Origin: Glandiceps talaboti
Taxonomy: Eukaryota; Hemichordata; Enteropneusta; Spengelidae
Reading direction: 5' to 3'
DNA length: 64,000 bases
Assembly: GCF_964340395.1 (NCBI RefSeq)
Contig: NC_135565.1
Span: 841,001-905,000, forward strand
The position numbers were made by a program, and so were the translations under genes. The notes beneath the pieces are model-generated. The model was given only the letters and a program-made list of their open reading frames with translations. It did not search any database and had not been told where the DNA came from. Shown here in pieces: positions 44,286-56,894 of the stretch. Each line of letters opens with the position of its first letter. Positions within the stretch are counted from its first letter, which is position 1.

Positions 44286-44582
44286 TCATTGAAGCCCTGG
44301 AAGATTTTTACTGATAAAGCCAATATTTGGGCTATTCAGACCCTTTTAAGCAATAACTTAATCCATGCTTTACAAGACAGCACCATCAAGTATCAGAAAC
44401 TATTCTTTATAACTTACATAGGGTTGAAATATGTGCTTAAAAAGTTAAATAGCATCATTATAGTAAAGGTCAGTACATCTAATGATAGTATCATTGGTAG
44501 GGGAGATTTGGAGTTGAAGGCAACTTTAGACTATTTTGGCAAACAGTTCACATCTTTAAAAGACAATATCATCTCCAATTAG
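44286..44582 (+). CDS. Unclassified open frame after a strong acceptor-like site
   Basis: TTCTTTTTTTCTACATTTCCCAG at about 44263-44285 looks like a good splice acceptor. After it the frame is open for 98 codons, starting SLKPWKIFTDKANIWAIQ and ending LKDNIISN before TAG. An internal AAG|GTCAGT near 44468 could be a donor. Composition is protein-like, but no domain was recognised. It lies in the SR gene's first intron on the same strand. It could be a cryptic or alternative exon, part of a repeat, or chance. Confidence 0.25.
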   Translation, partial: SLKPWKIFTDKANIWAIQTLLSNNLIHALQDSTIKYQKLFFITYIGLKYVLKKLNSIIIVKVSTSNDSIIGRGDLELKATLDYFGKQFTSLKDNIISN

Positions 44583-44716
44583 AATAGGGTGAAAATATTT
44601 AAGAAAAGTTTAGTACCGTTATGACAGTGAAAAGGTTGTTGGTGCATCTGATTGTTGGTTGAATGCGTGAGTGACCTCTGGGGTGAGGGAGTCCTTTGGG
44701 GTTTTCCCCCTGGCAG

Positions 44717-47665
44717 ATCTGGTCTGTACAGCTAGCACTGCATAGACATATTGGAACCTTTGCTGTCTGGTCTGTACAGCTGGCAGTGGATAGATGTGTT
44801 GGAACTTTGATGGTCTGGTCTGTACAGCTAGCAATGAATAGATGTGTTGGAATTTTGATGGTCTGGTCTGTATAGCTAGCAATGAATAGATGTGTTGGAA
44901 CTTTGATGGTCTGGTCTGTACAGCTAGCAGTGAATAGATGTGTTGGAACTTTGATGGTCTGGTCTGTACAGCTAGCAGTGAATAGATGTGTTGGAACTTT
45001 GATGGTTTGGTCTGTACAGCTAGCAGTGAATAGATGTGTTGGAACTTTGATGGTCTGGTCTGTACAGCTAGCAGTGGATAGATGTGTTGGAATTTTGATG
45101 GTCTGGTCTGTATAGCTAGCAATGAATAGATGTGTTGGAACTTTGATGGTCTGGTTTGTACAGCTAGCAGTGAATAGATGTGTTGGAACTTTGATGGTCT
45201 GGTCTGTACAGCTGGCAGTGGATAGATGTGTTGGAACTTTGATTGTCTGATCTGTACAGCTGGCAGTGGATAGATGTGTTGGAACTTTGATGGTCTGGTC
45301 TGTACAGCTAGCAGTGGATAGATGTGTTGGAATTTTGATGGTCTGGTCTGTATAGCTAGCAATGAATAGATGTGTTGGAACTTTGATGGTCTGGTCTGTA
45401 CAGCTAGCAGTGAATAGATGTGTTGGAACTTTGATGGTCTGGTCTGTATAGCTAGCAATGAATAGATGTGTTGGAACTTTGATGGTCTGGTCTGTACAGC
45501 TAGCAGTGGATAGATGTGTTGGAACTTTGATGGTCTGGTCTGTACAGCTAGCACTGAATAGATGTGTTGGAACTTTGATTGTCTGATCTGTACAGCTAGC
45601 AGTGGATAGATGTGTTGGAACTTTGATGGTCTGGTCTGTACAGCTAGCAGTGGATAGATGTGTTGGAACTTTGATGGTCTGATCTGTACAGCTAGCAGTG
45701 GATAGATGTGTTGGAACTTTGATGGTCTGGTCTGTACAGCTGGCAGTGGATAGATGTGTTGGAACTTTGATTGTCTGATCTGTACAGCTGGCAGTGGATA
45801 GATGTGTTGGAACTTTGATGGTCTGGTCTGTACAGCTAGCAGTGGATAGATGTGTTGGAATTTTGATGGTCTGGTCTGTATAGCTAGCAATGAATAGATG
45901 TGTTGGAATTTTGATGGTCTGGTCTGTACAGCTAGCAGTGAATAGATGTGTTGGAACTTTGATGGTCTGGTCTGTATAGCTAGCACTGAATAGATGTGTT
46001 GGAACTTTGATGGTCTGATCTGTACAGCTAGCAGTGGATAGATGTGTTGGAATTTTGATGGTCTGGTCTGTACAGCTAGCAGTGGATAGATGTGTTGGAA
46101 CTTTGATGGTCTGGTCTGTACAGCTAGCAGTGGATAGATGTGTTGGAACTTTGATGGTCTGGTCTGTACAGCTAGCAGTGAATAGATGTGTTGGAACTTT
46201 GATGGTCTGGTCTGTACAGCTAGCAGTGGATAGATGTGTTGGAACTTTGATGGTCTGGTCTGTACAGCTAGCAGTGGATAGATGTGTTGGAACTTTGATG
46301 GTCTGGTCTGTACAGCTAGCAGTGAATAGATGTGTTGGAACTTTGATTGTCTGATCTGTACAGCTAGCAGTGGATAGATGTGTTGGAACTTTGATGGTCT
46401 GGTCTGTACAGCTAGCAGTGAATAGATGTGTTGGAACTTTGATGGTCTGGTCTGTATAGCTAGCACTGAATAGATGTGTTGGAACTTTGATGGTCTGGTC
46501 TGTACAGCTAGCAGTGGATAGATGTGTTGGAACTTTGATGGTCTGGTCTGTACAGCTAGCAGTGAATAGATGTGTTGGAACTTTGATTGTCTGATCTGTA
46601 CAGCTAGCAGTGAATAGATGTGTTGGAACTTTGATTGTCTGGTCTGTACAGCTGGCAGTGAATAGATGTGTTGGAACCTTGATTGTCTGATCTGTACAGC
46701 TAGCAGTGAATAGATGTGTTGGAACTTTGATTGTCTGATCTTTACAGCTAGCAGTGAATAGATGTGTTGGAACTTTGATTGTCTGATCTGTACAGCTAGC
46801 AGTGGATAGATGTGTTGGAACTTTGATGGTCTGGTCTGTATAGCTAGCAATGAATAGATGTGTTGGAACTTTGATGGTCTGGTCTGTACAGCTAGCAGTG
46901 GATAGATGTGTTGGAACTTTGATGGTCTGGTCTGTACAGCTAGCACTGAATAGATGTGTTGGAACTTTGATTGTCTGATCTGTACAGCTAGCAGTGAATA
47001 GATGTGTTGGAACTTTGATTGTCTGATCTGTACAGCTAGCAGTGGATAGATGTGTTGGAACCTTGATTGTCTGGTCTGTACAGCTAGCAGTGGATAGATG
47101 TGTTGGAACCTTGATTGTCTGGTCTGTACAGCTAGCAGTGGATAGATGTGTTGGAACTTTGATGGTCTGGTCTGTACAGCTAGCAGTGAATAGATGTGTT
47201 GGAACTTTGATGGTCTGGTCTGTACAGCTAGCACTGAATAGATGTGTTGGAACTTTGATTGTCTGATCTGTACAGCTAGCAGTGGATAGATGTGTTGGAA
47301 CTTTGATGGTCTGGTCTGTACAGCTAGCAGTGAATAGATGTGTTGGAACTTTGATTGTCTGATCTGTACAGCTAGCAGTGGATAGATGTGTTGGAACTTT
47401 GATGGTCTGGTCTGTACAGCTAGCAGTGGATAGATGTGTTGGAACTTTGATTGTCTGATCTGTACAGCTAGCAGTGGATAGATGTGTTGGAACTTTGATG
47501 GTCTGATCTGTACAGCTAGCAGTGGATAGATGTGTTGGAACTTTGATGGTCTGGTCTGTACAGCTAGCAGTGGATAGATGTGTTGGAACTTTGATGGTCT
47601 GGTCTGTACAGCTAGCAGTGGATAGATGTGTTGGAACTTTGATGGTCTGGTCTGTACAGCTAGCA
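44717..47665. repeat. 48-bp tandem array, about 61 copies
   Basis: The unit contains TTGGAACTTTGATGGTCTGG and TACAGCTAGCAGTGAATAGA. Variation is limited to a few positions (G/A in TGAATAG, GATGGT/GATTGT, TACAG/TATAG, TCTGG/TCTGA). The period is divisible by 3, so the minus strand is open for 1028 codons (47705-44619), reading a 16-residue repeat such as LLAVQTRPSKFQHIYP. The plus strand has shorter frames. It lies in SR intron 1. I treat it as a minisatellite. Expression of the antisense frame is possible but unsupported. Confidence 0.96.
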
Positions 47666-48489
47666 CCGGGTAATACAATAGCAGTACATATGGAGAAAAA
47701 ATCAAACTGCTATGGTGTCTTTATTTCTGTAGAAATGGTGGAAAACTTGTGAACAGCATTGCAAAAACATCAATTTCTTCCATATATTGTAAACTCATGT
47801 TATCCATTACTCCGTATAGCAGAGTTAAACAAACATATCGTTGTCGGCGTGGCATCACTAAATCATGCCGCAAATACATGCAAAGTATTGCACGACAATT
47901 GAAATTTGGACAGTTACTAACAATGGTATAGCGAACAATTTCAGAAACTTTCCCCTCGGCTCAAGCCCTATAAGACTTTAAAATTTAAGCAACTGCTTTT
48001 GGCTAGAGCTAGGTTTCCATATGTCATTGATGGCATCCGTTTCAGCATGGAAATTGTGCCATCATAAATGAATTGTTTGCTGTCTCGTTAAATATTTCAA
48101 AGAACCTTGGCAAATGGTTTATTGTCAATTGAAATGGCTGTATAAGAATACATGGTGTAGTTTCTGAGACCATACACCGGTTTTAGTAACTGACACACTT
48201 CTGCATTCAGCGTGGTATTAACGAAAATGAGGGTCTCAGACATTATAAAATATGCAAATTTGGTAGACTCCTGGCAGACTGTATTGTAGATTAGTTGGCA
48301 ACAGTAGCCATAAATGTGTTATTTAGTATGAAATTAACTTGTTTATTTGATATGTTAAGTTTAGAGTAAAAATGTTCTTCTGTTTCAAATACATGTATAA
48401 TTAATCAGTATAATGCATTCTGTTGAGAGTAAAATTAACTTAATTTATGTGTTCTTTTTCTCCTATATGCCGTAAAACCGGATCACCAG
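47666..48489. other. Intronic spacer before the microexon
   Basis: AT-rich with no supported gene. The right end supplies the pyrimidine tract (TTCTTTTTCTCC) for the microexon at 48490. Confidence 0.4.
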
Positions 48490-48501
48490 GCTCCGGAATG
48501 G
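48490..48501 (+). CDS. SR splicing factor, 12-nt microexon
   Basis: GCTCCGGAATGG is flanked by CCAG on the left and by a consensus donor, GTAAGT, on the right. It is entered and left in phase 1. Joined to exon 1 (ending ...KY plus G) and exon 3, it gives KY-GSGM-AYAFVDY. The four residues fall in the loop just before the RNP1 strand. Skipping keeps the frame and would give KYAYAFVDY, so it may be alternative. The donor and the exact fit of the phases are the evidence. The pyrimidine tract is some 20-35 nt upstream of the AG. Confidence 0.72.
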
Positions 48502-48906
48502 GTAAGTATTGTTGTAGATAGAAATTTCACTTCCATTGATTAAAAAAATCAATTTATAATTTAAGCATTCATCACTAATTTACCTGTTACCATGACAATA
48601 CATCAACCAGCTGTTCCATGTGTACATCTAGTTTTTAAACTACATGTATGTATGTACAAGATAAGAACCAAAGGTTGGAGTAGACATTTTGATATTTGTC
48701 AACCAAGGAAAGTATGAGTGACCTACATGTACATTGTGTTTAGGGGCCTTGCAACTACGAGTTGCTAAACAAGTAGTGTCAGACCATTAGGTCATCATAA
48801 TTTTCCTGCTGAATGAAGAAAAATATTTCCAGGCAATATACTTATACTCCCCCAAGCATAATTTGTGAAATATTTGGAAAAATAATCCTTGTTTTTCATA
48901 TTACAG

Positions 48907-48947
48907 CATATGCCTTTGTTGATTATGATGACCGACGAGATGCTGAG
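48907..48947 (+). CDS. SR splicing factor, exon carrying RNP1
   Basis: Acceptor TTTTTCATATTACAG ends at 48906 and donor GAG|GTAAGT follows 48947. The 41-nt exon completes an alanine codon and then codes YAFVDYDDRRDAE. YAFVDY is the aromatic core of the RNP1 strand, and DDRRDAE matches the start of the second RRM helix in SR proteins (typically E/DD.RDA.DA). It leaves in phase 0. The next exon, expected to begin with DA(I/V)..ENG-like residues, is not found before the window end, so intron 3 exceeds 15 kb. The unrelated frames over it at 48795-49028 and 48813-49004 are artefacts. Confidence 0.88.
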
Positions 48948-49818
48948 GTAAGTACTGCTACCAGTAATGTAATCTACTCCATATGTGTGTATATATGTAG
49001 CTAATATTAGTCTATATAAGACTGTCACTGCTAAATATAGTACTTGTCGTTGTGTGTCAGTAAAACATACTTATTTCAAATCAGTCTGTTTTTTTACAAA
49101 TGCTAAACATTTATGGACATAATTTTTGTCAAAGTTGAAATTTGTGAATGACACTGAACGATACCATGTACAGTAGAAGACATTTTGAACCATGTTTAAA
49201 GGTTAGAGTTCAAGTTCCTGTCATTTCTCGAACAACTTATTTTTCATGTGTGTCCTTCATTGAAATAGTGTAATTATCACAAAGTTTTTGCTTTTGTAAA
49301 AAGATCTTTTTGAAATTCTTTGTTTGAATATTTCTTCAAATGAACATTTCTTAAAAAAGTCTTGATTAATTATAAAATTTGACAAAAAACACAGGACACC
49401 GTGCAGAAAGTCTGACAATCCGAAGTCCTAAGCCACTACCATGATGAGAATAAAGCTATTAAAGTGACCCCTGATCCTTGACCTATGACCCGGCCTTGAC
49501 AGCCCACTGCCAGCCACTGCCAGTATAATGCCATCAGTCCAGAGTTCTGTTCAGATTCCGATACCGAGCCATTCCGATCTGATCCGATCCATTCTGGGCC
49601 TTTGGAAAAGAAATCCAGTTGGCATGGTTGCCTACCTTGACCTGCCTTGTCTTCTGGGCCGTATGACCTTAGCCGACCTCTACTCCACCAAAAGAAATAG
49701 AAGTCAGCCAAGTTGCTAAGCAACCCAAACATCAGAGTATGTGACCTCAATATGCATATGTTGTCTGTTTCTTTAATTTTTATATTTTGTAGTTATTATT
49801 TTCAGGTAATTTGTTGTC

Positions 49819-49853
<35 letters not shown>

Positions 49854-50141
49854 ATTAATGTTTTGTATGTGTTGTGGTTTGATGTTGGGCCATACTCACT
49901 TATTGTGAAAAGTCCTATGAATGTTTTCAGCCAGTCAGCTCACAGCTAGTGTGGAGCTTTCATGTTGAGTTATTCAATCAAGTCACATGATTCTCTAGCC
50001 AATGTGTTGAAGTAAAAGTGCTAAAAATTGCAACACCAGACATTTATGTATACCTGTACATGTAGTTTTCAGACATTTGAACATAGTCACATGGTCATTC
50101 ATAAGCCAATCATGACAGCTCAGGATAGTCACATGATCATA
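48948..50141. other. Start of SR intron 3
   Basis: No further SR exon was found. It contains a (GTT)n microsatellite at about 49818-49856 and a stretch near 49440-49720 with GGTCAAGG-type phrases whose 104-codon minus-strand frame is unsupported. Several TCACATGA/TCACATGG phrases precede the satellite. Confidence 0.45.
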
Positions 50142-53100
50142 AGATGTGAGTTTGGTAGACTAGTATAGGGTTAAGATGTGAGTTTGTTAGACTAGTATAA
50201 GGTTAAGATGTGAGTTTGATAGACTAGTATAGGGTTAAGATGTGAGTTTGGTAGACTAGTATAGGGTTAAGATGTGAGTTTGGTAGACTAGTATAGGGTT
50301 AAGATGTGAGTTTGGTAGACTAGTATACATGTAAGGTTAAGATCTGAGTTTGGTAGACTAGTATAGGGTTAAGATGTGAGTTTGGTAGACTAGTATAGGG
50401 TTAAGATGCGAGTTTGGTAGACTAGTATACATGTAAGGTTAAGATGTGAGTTTGGTAGACTAGTATAGGGTTAAGATGTGAGTTTGATAGACTAGTATAG
50501 GGTTAAGATGTGAGTTTGGTAGACTAGTATACATGTAAGGTTAAGATGTGAGTTTGGTAGACTAGTATAGGGTTAAGATGTGAGTTTGGTAGACTAGTAT
50601 AGGGTTAAGATGTGAGTTTGGTAGACTAGTATAGGGTTAAGATGTGAGTTTGGTAGACTAGTATACATGTAAGGTTAAGATGTGAGTTTGGTAGACTAGT
50701 ATAGGGTTAAGATGTGAGTTTGGTAGACTAGTATAGGGTTAAGATGTGAGTTTGGTAGACTAGTATACATGTAAGGTTAAGATGTGAGTTTGGTAGACTA
50801 GTATAGGGTTAAGATGTGAGTTTGGTAGACTAGTATAGGGTTAAGATGTGAGTTTGGTAGACTAGTATAGGGTTAAGATGTGAGTTTGGTAGACTAGTAT
50901 AGGGTTAAGATGTGAGTTTGGTAGACTAGTATAGGGTTAAGCTGTGAGTTTGATAGACTAGTATAGGGTTAAGATGTGAGTTTGGTAGACTAGTATAGGG
51001 TTAAGATGTGAGTTTGGTAGACTAGTATACATGTAAGGTTAAGATGTGAGTTTGGTAGACTAGTATAGGGTTAAGATGTGAGTTTGGTAGACTAGTATAG
51101 GGTTAAGATGTGAGTTTGGTAGACTAGTATAAGGTTAAGATGTGAGTTTGATAGACTAGTATAGGGTTAAGATGTGAGTTTGGTAGACTAGTATACATGT
51201 AAGGTTAAGATGTGAGTTTGGTAGACTAGTATAGGGTTAAGATGTGAGTTTGGTAGACTAGTGTAGGGTTAAGATGTGAGTTTGGTAGACTAGTAGTATA
51301 GGGTTAAGATGTGAGTTTGGTAGACTAGTAGTATAGGGTTAAGATGTGAGTTTGGTAGACTAGTATAGGGTTAAGATGTGAGTTTGATAGACTAGTATAC
51401 ATGTAAGGTTAAGATGTGAGTTTGGTAGACTAGTATAGGGTTAAGATGTGAGTTTGGTAGACTAGTATAAGGTTAAGATGTGAGTTTGGTAGACTAGTAT
51501 AAGGTTAAGATGTGAGTTTGGTAGACTAGTATAAGGTTAAGATCTGAGTTTGATAGACTAGTATAGGGTTAAGATCTGAGTTTGGTAGACTAGTATAGGG
51601 TTAAGATGTGAGTTTGATAGACTAGTATACATGTAAGGTTAAGATGTGAGTTTGGTAGACTAGTATAGGGTTAAGCTGTGAGTTTGATAGACTAGTATAA
51701 GGTTAAGATGTGAGTTTGGTAGACTAGTATAGGGTTAAGATGTGAGTTTGGTAGACTAGTATACATGTAAGGTTAAGATGTGAGTTTGGTAGACTAGTAT
51801 AGGGTTAAGATGTGAGTTTGGTAGACTAGGGTTAAGATGTGAGTTTGATAGACTAGGGTTAAGATCTGAGTTTGGTAGACTAGTATAGGGTTAAGCTGTG
51901 AGTTTGATAGACTAGTATAGGGTTAAGATGTGAGTTTGGTAGATTAGTATAGGGTTGAGATCTGAGTTTGGTAGACTAGTACAGGGTTAAGATGTGAGTT
52001 TGGTAGACTAGTATACATGTAAGGTTAAGATGTGAGTTTGGTAGACTAGTATAGGGTTAAGATGTGAGTTTGATAGACTAGTATAGGGTTAAGATGTGAG
52101 TTGGGTAGACTAGTATACATGTAAGGTTAAGATGTGAGTTTGGTAGACTAGTATAGGGTTAAGATGTGAGTTTGGTAGACTAGTATAGGGTTAAGATGTG
52201 AGTTTGGTAGACTAGTATAGGGTTGAGATCTGAGTTTGGTAGACTAGTACAGGGTTAAGATGTGAGTTTGGTAGACTAGTATACATGTAAGGTTAAGATG
52301 TGAGTTTGGTAGACTAGTATAGGGTTAAGCTGTGAGTTTGGTAGACTAGTATAGGGTTAAGATGTGAGTTTGATAGACTAGTATAGGGTTAAGATGTGAG
52401 TTGGGTAGACTAGTATACATGTAAGGTTAAGATGTGAGTTTGGTAGACTAGTATAGGGTTAAGATGTGAGTTTGGTAGACTAGTATAGGGTTAAGATGTG
52501 AGTTTGGTAGACTAGTATAGGGTTAAGATGTGAGTTTGGTAGACTAGTATAGGGTTAAGCTGTGAGTTTGATAGACTAGTATAGGGTTAAGATGTGAGTT
52601 TGGTAGACTAGTATACATGTAAGGTTAAGATGTGAGTTTGGTAGACTAGTATAGGGTTAAGATGTGAGTTTGGTAGAATAGTATACATGTAAGGTTAAGA
52701 TGTGAGTTTGGTACACTAGTATAGGGTTAAGATCTGAGTTTGGTAGACTAGTATAGGGTTAAGATCTGAGTTTGATAGACTAGTATAGGGTTAAGATGTG
52801 AGTTTGATAGACTAGTATAGGGTTAAGCTGTGAGTTTGGTAGACTAGTATAGGGTTAAGATGTGAGTTTGGTACACTAGTATAGGGTTAAGATGTGAGTT
52901 TGATAGACTAGTATAGGGTTAAGATCTGAGTTTGGTAGACTAGTATAGGGTTAAGCTGTGAGTTTGGTAGACTAGTATAGGGTTAAGATCTGAGTTTGGT
53001 AGACTAGTATAGGGTTAAGATCTGAGTTTGGTAGACTAGTATAGGGTTAAGCTGTGAGTTTGATAGACTAGTATAGGGTTAAGCTGTGAGTTTGGTAGAC

Positions 53101-56100
53101 TAGTATACATGTAAGGTTAAGATGTGAGTTTGGTAGACTAGTATAGGGTTAAGATGTGAGTTTGGTAGACTAGTATAGGGTTAAGATGTGAGTTTGGTAG
53201 ACTAGTATACATGTAAGGTTAAGATGTGAGTTTGGTAGACTAGTATAGGGTTAAGATGTGAGTTTGGTAGACTAGTATAGGGTTAAGATGTGAGTTTGGT
53301 AGACTAGTATAGGGTTAAGATGTGAGTTTGGTAGACTAGTATACATGTAAGGTTAAGATGTGAGTTTGGTAGACTAGTATAGGGTTAAGATGTGAGTTTG
53401 GTAGACTAGTATAGGGTTAAGATGTGAGTTTGGTAGACTAGTATACATGTAAGGTTAAGATGTGAGTTTGGTAGACTAGTATAGGGTTAAGATGTGAGTT
53501 TGGTAGACTAGTATAGGGTTAAGATGTGAGTTTGGTAGACTAGTATAGGGTTAAGATGTGAGTTTGGTAGACTAGTATAGGGTTAAGATGTGAGTTTGGT
53601 AGACTAGTATAGGGTTAAGCTGTGAGTTTGATAGACTAGTATAGGGTTAAGATGTGAGTTTGGTAGACTAGTATAGGGTTAAGATGTGAGTTTGGTAGAC
53701 TAGTATACATGTAAGGTTAAGATGTGAGTTTGGTAGACTAGTATAGGGTTAAGATGTGAGTTTGGTAGACTAGTATAAGGTTAAGATGTGAGTTTGGTAG
53801 ACTAGTATAGGGTTAAGATCTGAGTTTGGTAGACTAGTATAGGGTTAAGATCTGAGTTTGGTAGACTAGTAGTATAGGGTTAAGATGTGAGTTTGGTAGA
53901 CTAGTAGTATAGGGTTAAGATGTGAGTTTGATAGACTAGTATACATGTAAGGTTAAGATGTGAGTTTGGTAGACTAGTATAGGGTTAAGATGTGAGTTTG
54001 GTAGACTAGTATAAGGTTAAGATGTGAGTTTGGTAGACTAGTATAAGGTTAAGATGTGAGTTTGGTAGACTAGTATAGGGTTAAGATGTGAGTTTGGTAG
54101 ACTAGTATAGGGTTAAGATGTGAGTTTGTTAGACTAGTATAAGGTTAAGATCTGAGTTTGATAGACTAGTATAGGGTTAAGATGTGAGTTTGATAGACTA
54201 GTATAGGGTTAAGATGTGAGTTTGATAGACTAGTATAGGGTTAAGATCTGAGTTTGGTAGACTAGTATACATGTAAGGTTAAGATCTGAGTTTGGTAGAC
54301 TAGTATAGGGTTAAGATGTGAGTTTGGTAGACTAGTATAGGGTTAAGATGTGAGTTTGATAGACTATTATAGGGTTAAGATGTGAGTTTGATAGACTAGT
54401 ATAGGGTTAAGATGTGAGTTTGATAGACTAGTATAGGGTTAAGATGTGAGTTTGGTAGACTAGTATAGGGTTAAGATCTGAGTTTGGTAGACTAGTATAG
54501 GGTTAAGATGTGAGTTTGGTAGACTAGTATAGGGTTAAGATGTGAGTTTGGTAGACTAGTATAGGGTTAAGATGTGAGTTTGATAGACTAGTATAGGGTT
54601 AAGATGTGAGTTTGGTAGACTAGTATAGGGTTAAGATGTGAGTTTGGTAGACTAGTATAAGGTTAAGATGTGAGTTTGGTAGACTAGTATAGGGTTAAGA
54701 TGTGAGTTTGATAGACTAGTATAGGGTTAAGATCTGAGTTTGGTAGACTAGTATAGGGTTAAGATGTGAGTTTGTTAGACTAGTATAAGGTTAAGATCTG
54801 AGTTTGATAGACTAGTATAGGGTTAAGATGTGAGTTTGATAGACTAGTATAGGGTTAAGATGTGAGTTTGATAGACTAGTATAGGGTTAAGATCTGAGTT
54901 TGGTAGACTAGTATAGGGTTAAGCTGTGAGTTTGATAGACTAGTATAGGGTTAAGATGTGAGTTTGGTAGACTAGTATACATGTAAGGTTAAGATCTGAG
55001 TTTGGTAGACTAGTATAGGGTTAAGATGTGAGTTTGATAGACTAGTATAGGGTTAAGATCTGAGTTTGGTAGACTAGTATAGGGTTAAGATGTGAGTTTG
55101 GTAGACTAGTATAAGGTTAAGATGTGAGTTTGGTAGACTAGTATAGGGTTAAGATCTGAGTTTGGTAGACTAGTATACATGTAAGGTTAAGATGTGAGTT
55201 TGGTAGACTAGTATAAGGTTAAGATGTGAGTTTGGTAGACTAGTATACATGTAAGGTTAAGATGTGAGTTTGGTAGACTAGTATACATGTAAGGTTAAGA
55301 TGTGAGTTTGGTAGACTAGTATAAGGTTAAGATGTGAGTTTGGTAGACTAGTATAAGGTTAAGATGTGAGTTTGGTAGACTAGTATAGGGTTAAGATGTG
55401 AGTTTGATAGACTAGTATAAGGTTAAGATCTGAGTTTGGTAGACTAGTATAGGGTTAAGATCTGAGTTTGGTAGACTAGTATAAGGTTAAGATGTGAGTT
55501 TGGTAGACTAGTATAGGGTTAAGATCTGAGTTTGATAGACTAGTATAAGGTTAAGATCTGAGTTTGATAGACTAGTATAGGGTTAAGATGTGAGTTTGGT
55601 AGACTAGTATACATGTAAGGTTAAGATGTGAGTTTGGTAGACTAGTATAGGGTTAAGATCTGAGTTTGATAGACTAGTATAAGGTTAAGATGTGAGTTTG
55701 ATAGACTAGTATAGGGTTAAGATGTGAGTTTGGTAGACTAGTATACATGTAAGGTTAAGATGTGAGTTTGGTAGACTAGTATAGGGTTAAGATCTGAGTT
55801 TGGTAGACTAGTATAGGGTTAAGCTGTGAGTTTGGTAGACTAGTATAGGGTTAAGATCTGAGTTTGGTAGACTAGTATAGGGTTAAGATCTGAGTTTGGT
55901 AGACTAGTATAGGGTTAAGATCTGAGTTTGGTAGACTAGTATAGGGTTAAGATCTGAGTTTGGTAGACTAGTATAGGGTTAATCTGTGAGTTTGATAGAC
56001 TAGTATAGGGTTAAGATGTGAGTTTGATAGACTAGTATAGGGTTAATCTGTGAGTTTGATAGACTAGTATAGGGTTAAGCTGTGAGTTTGATAGACTAGT

Positions 56101-56888
56101 ATAGGGTTAAGATGTGAGTTTGGTAGACTAGTATAGGGTTAAGATGTGAGTTTGATAGACTAGTATAGGGTTAAGCTGTGAGTTTGATAGACTAGTATAG
56201 GGTTAAGATGTGAGTTTGATAGACTAGTATAGGGTTAAGCTGTGAGTTTGATAGACTAGTATAGGGTTAAGCTGTGAGTTTGATAGACTAGTATAGGGTT
56301 AAGATGTGAGTTTGGTAGACTAGTATAGGGTTAAGATGTGAGTTTGATAGACTAGTATAGGGTTAAGCTGTGAGTTTGATAGACTAGTATAGGGTTAAGC
56401 TGTGAGTTTGATAGACTAGTATAGGGTTAAGATGTGAGTTTGGTAGACTAGTATAGGGTTAAGATGTGAGTTTGATAGACTAGTATAGGGTTAAGCTGTG
56501 AGTTTGATAGACTAGTATAGGGTTAAGCTGTGAGTTTGATAGACTAGTATAGGGTTAAGATGTGAGTTTGGTAGACTAGTATAGGGTTAAGATGTGAGTT
56601 TGGTAGACTAGTATAGGGTTAAGATGTGAGTTTGGTAGACTAGTATAGGGTTAAGATGTGAGTTTGGTAGACTAGTATAGGGTTAAGATGTGAGTTTGAT
56701 AGACTAGTATACATGTAAGGTTAAGATGTGAGTTTGGTAGACTAGTATAGGGTTAAGATGTGAGTTTGATAGACTAGTATACATGTAAGGTTAAGATCTG
56801 AGTTTGGTATACTAGTATAGGGTTAAGATGTGAGTTTGGTAGACTAGTATAGGGTTAAGATGTGAGTTTGGTAGACTAGTATAGGGTT
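50142..56888. repeat. 32/38-bp satellite, left part
   Basis: Units read AAGATGTGAGTTTGGTAGAC then TAGTATAGGGTT (32 bp). A longer 38-bp form has TAGTATACATGTAAGGTT instead. Minor variants are GATCTGAG, GCTGTGAG, TTTGATAG and GTAGTATAG. Long and short forms alternate irregularly in the left and middle parts, while the last kilobase before 56.6 kb is mainly short units with GCTGTGAG/TTTGATAG. No open frames. It lies in intron 3 of the SR gene. Confidence 0.97.
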
Positions 56889-56894
56889 AAGCTG
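56889..56894. repeat. 6-bp target duplication AAGCTG (left)
   Basis: AAGCTG directly precedes the CAGGGCATG terminus and is repeated at 58570-58575 after the CATGCCCTG terminus. The duplicated bases belong to the GTTAAGCTGTGAG variant of the satellite unit. Confidence 0.8.

Larger units (their letters stand above)
36655..48489 (+). other. 11.8-kb first intron of the SR gene
   Basis: Donor GTATGT at 36655 and acceptor ATCACCAG at 48489, with TTCTTTTTCTCC upstream. It contains two (TG)n-bearing dispersed repeats, a piggyBac-like relic, a minus-strand terminal-exon candidate, C- and G-runs and the 48-bp array. SR genes often carry regulatory non-coding 'poison' exons in long introns. None could be recognised here by eye. 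Confidence 0.7.

Noticed and set aside
49436-49750. 104-codon minus-strand frame near 49.5 kb
   Set aside because: It is composed of GGTCAAGG/GGCAGTGG-type simple phrases, with an overlapping frame on the other strand and no splice signals.
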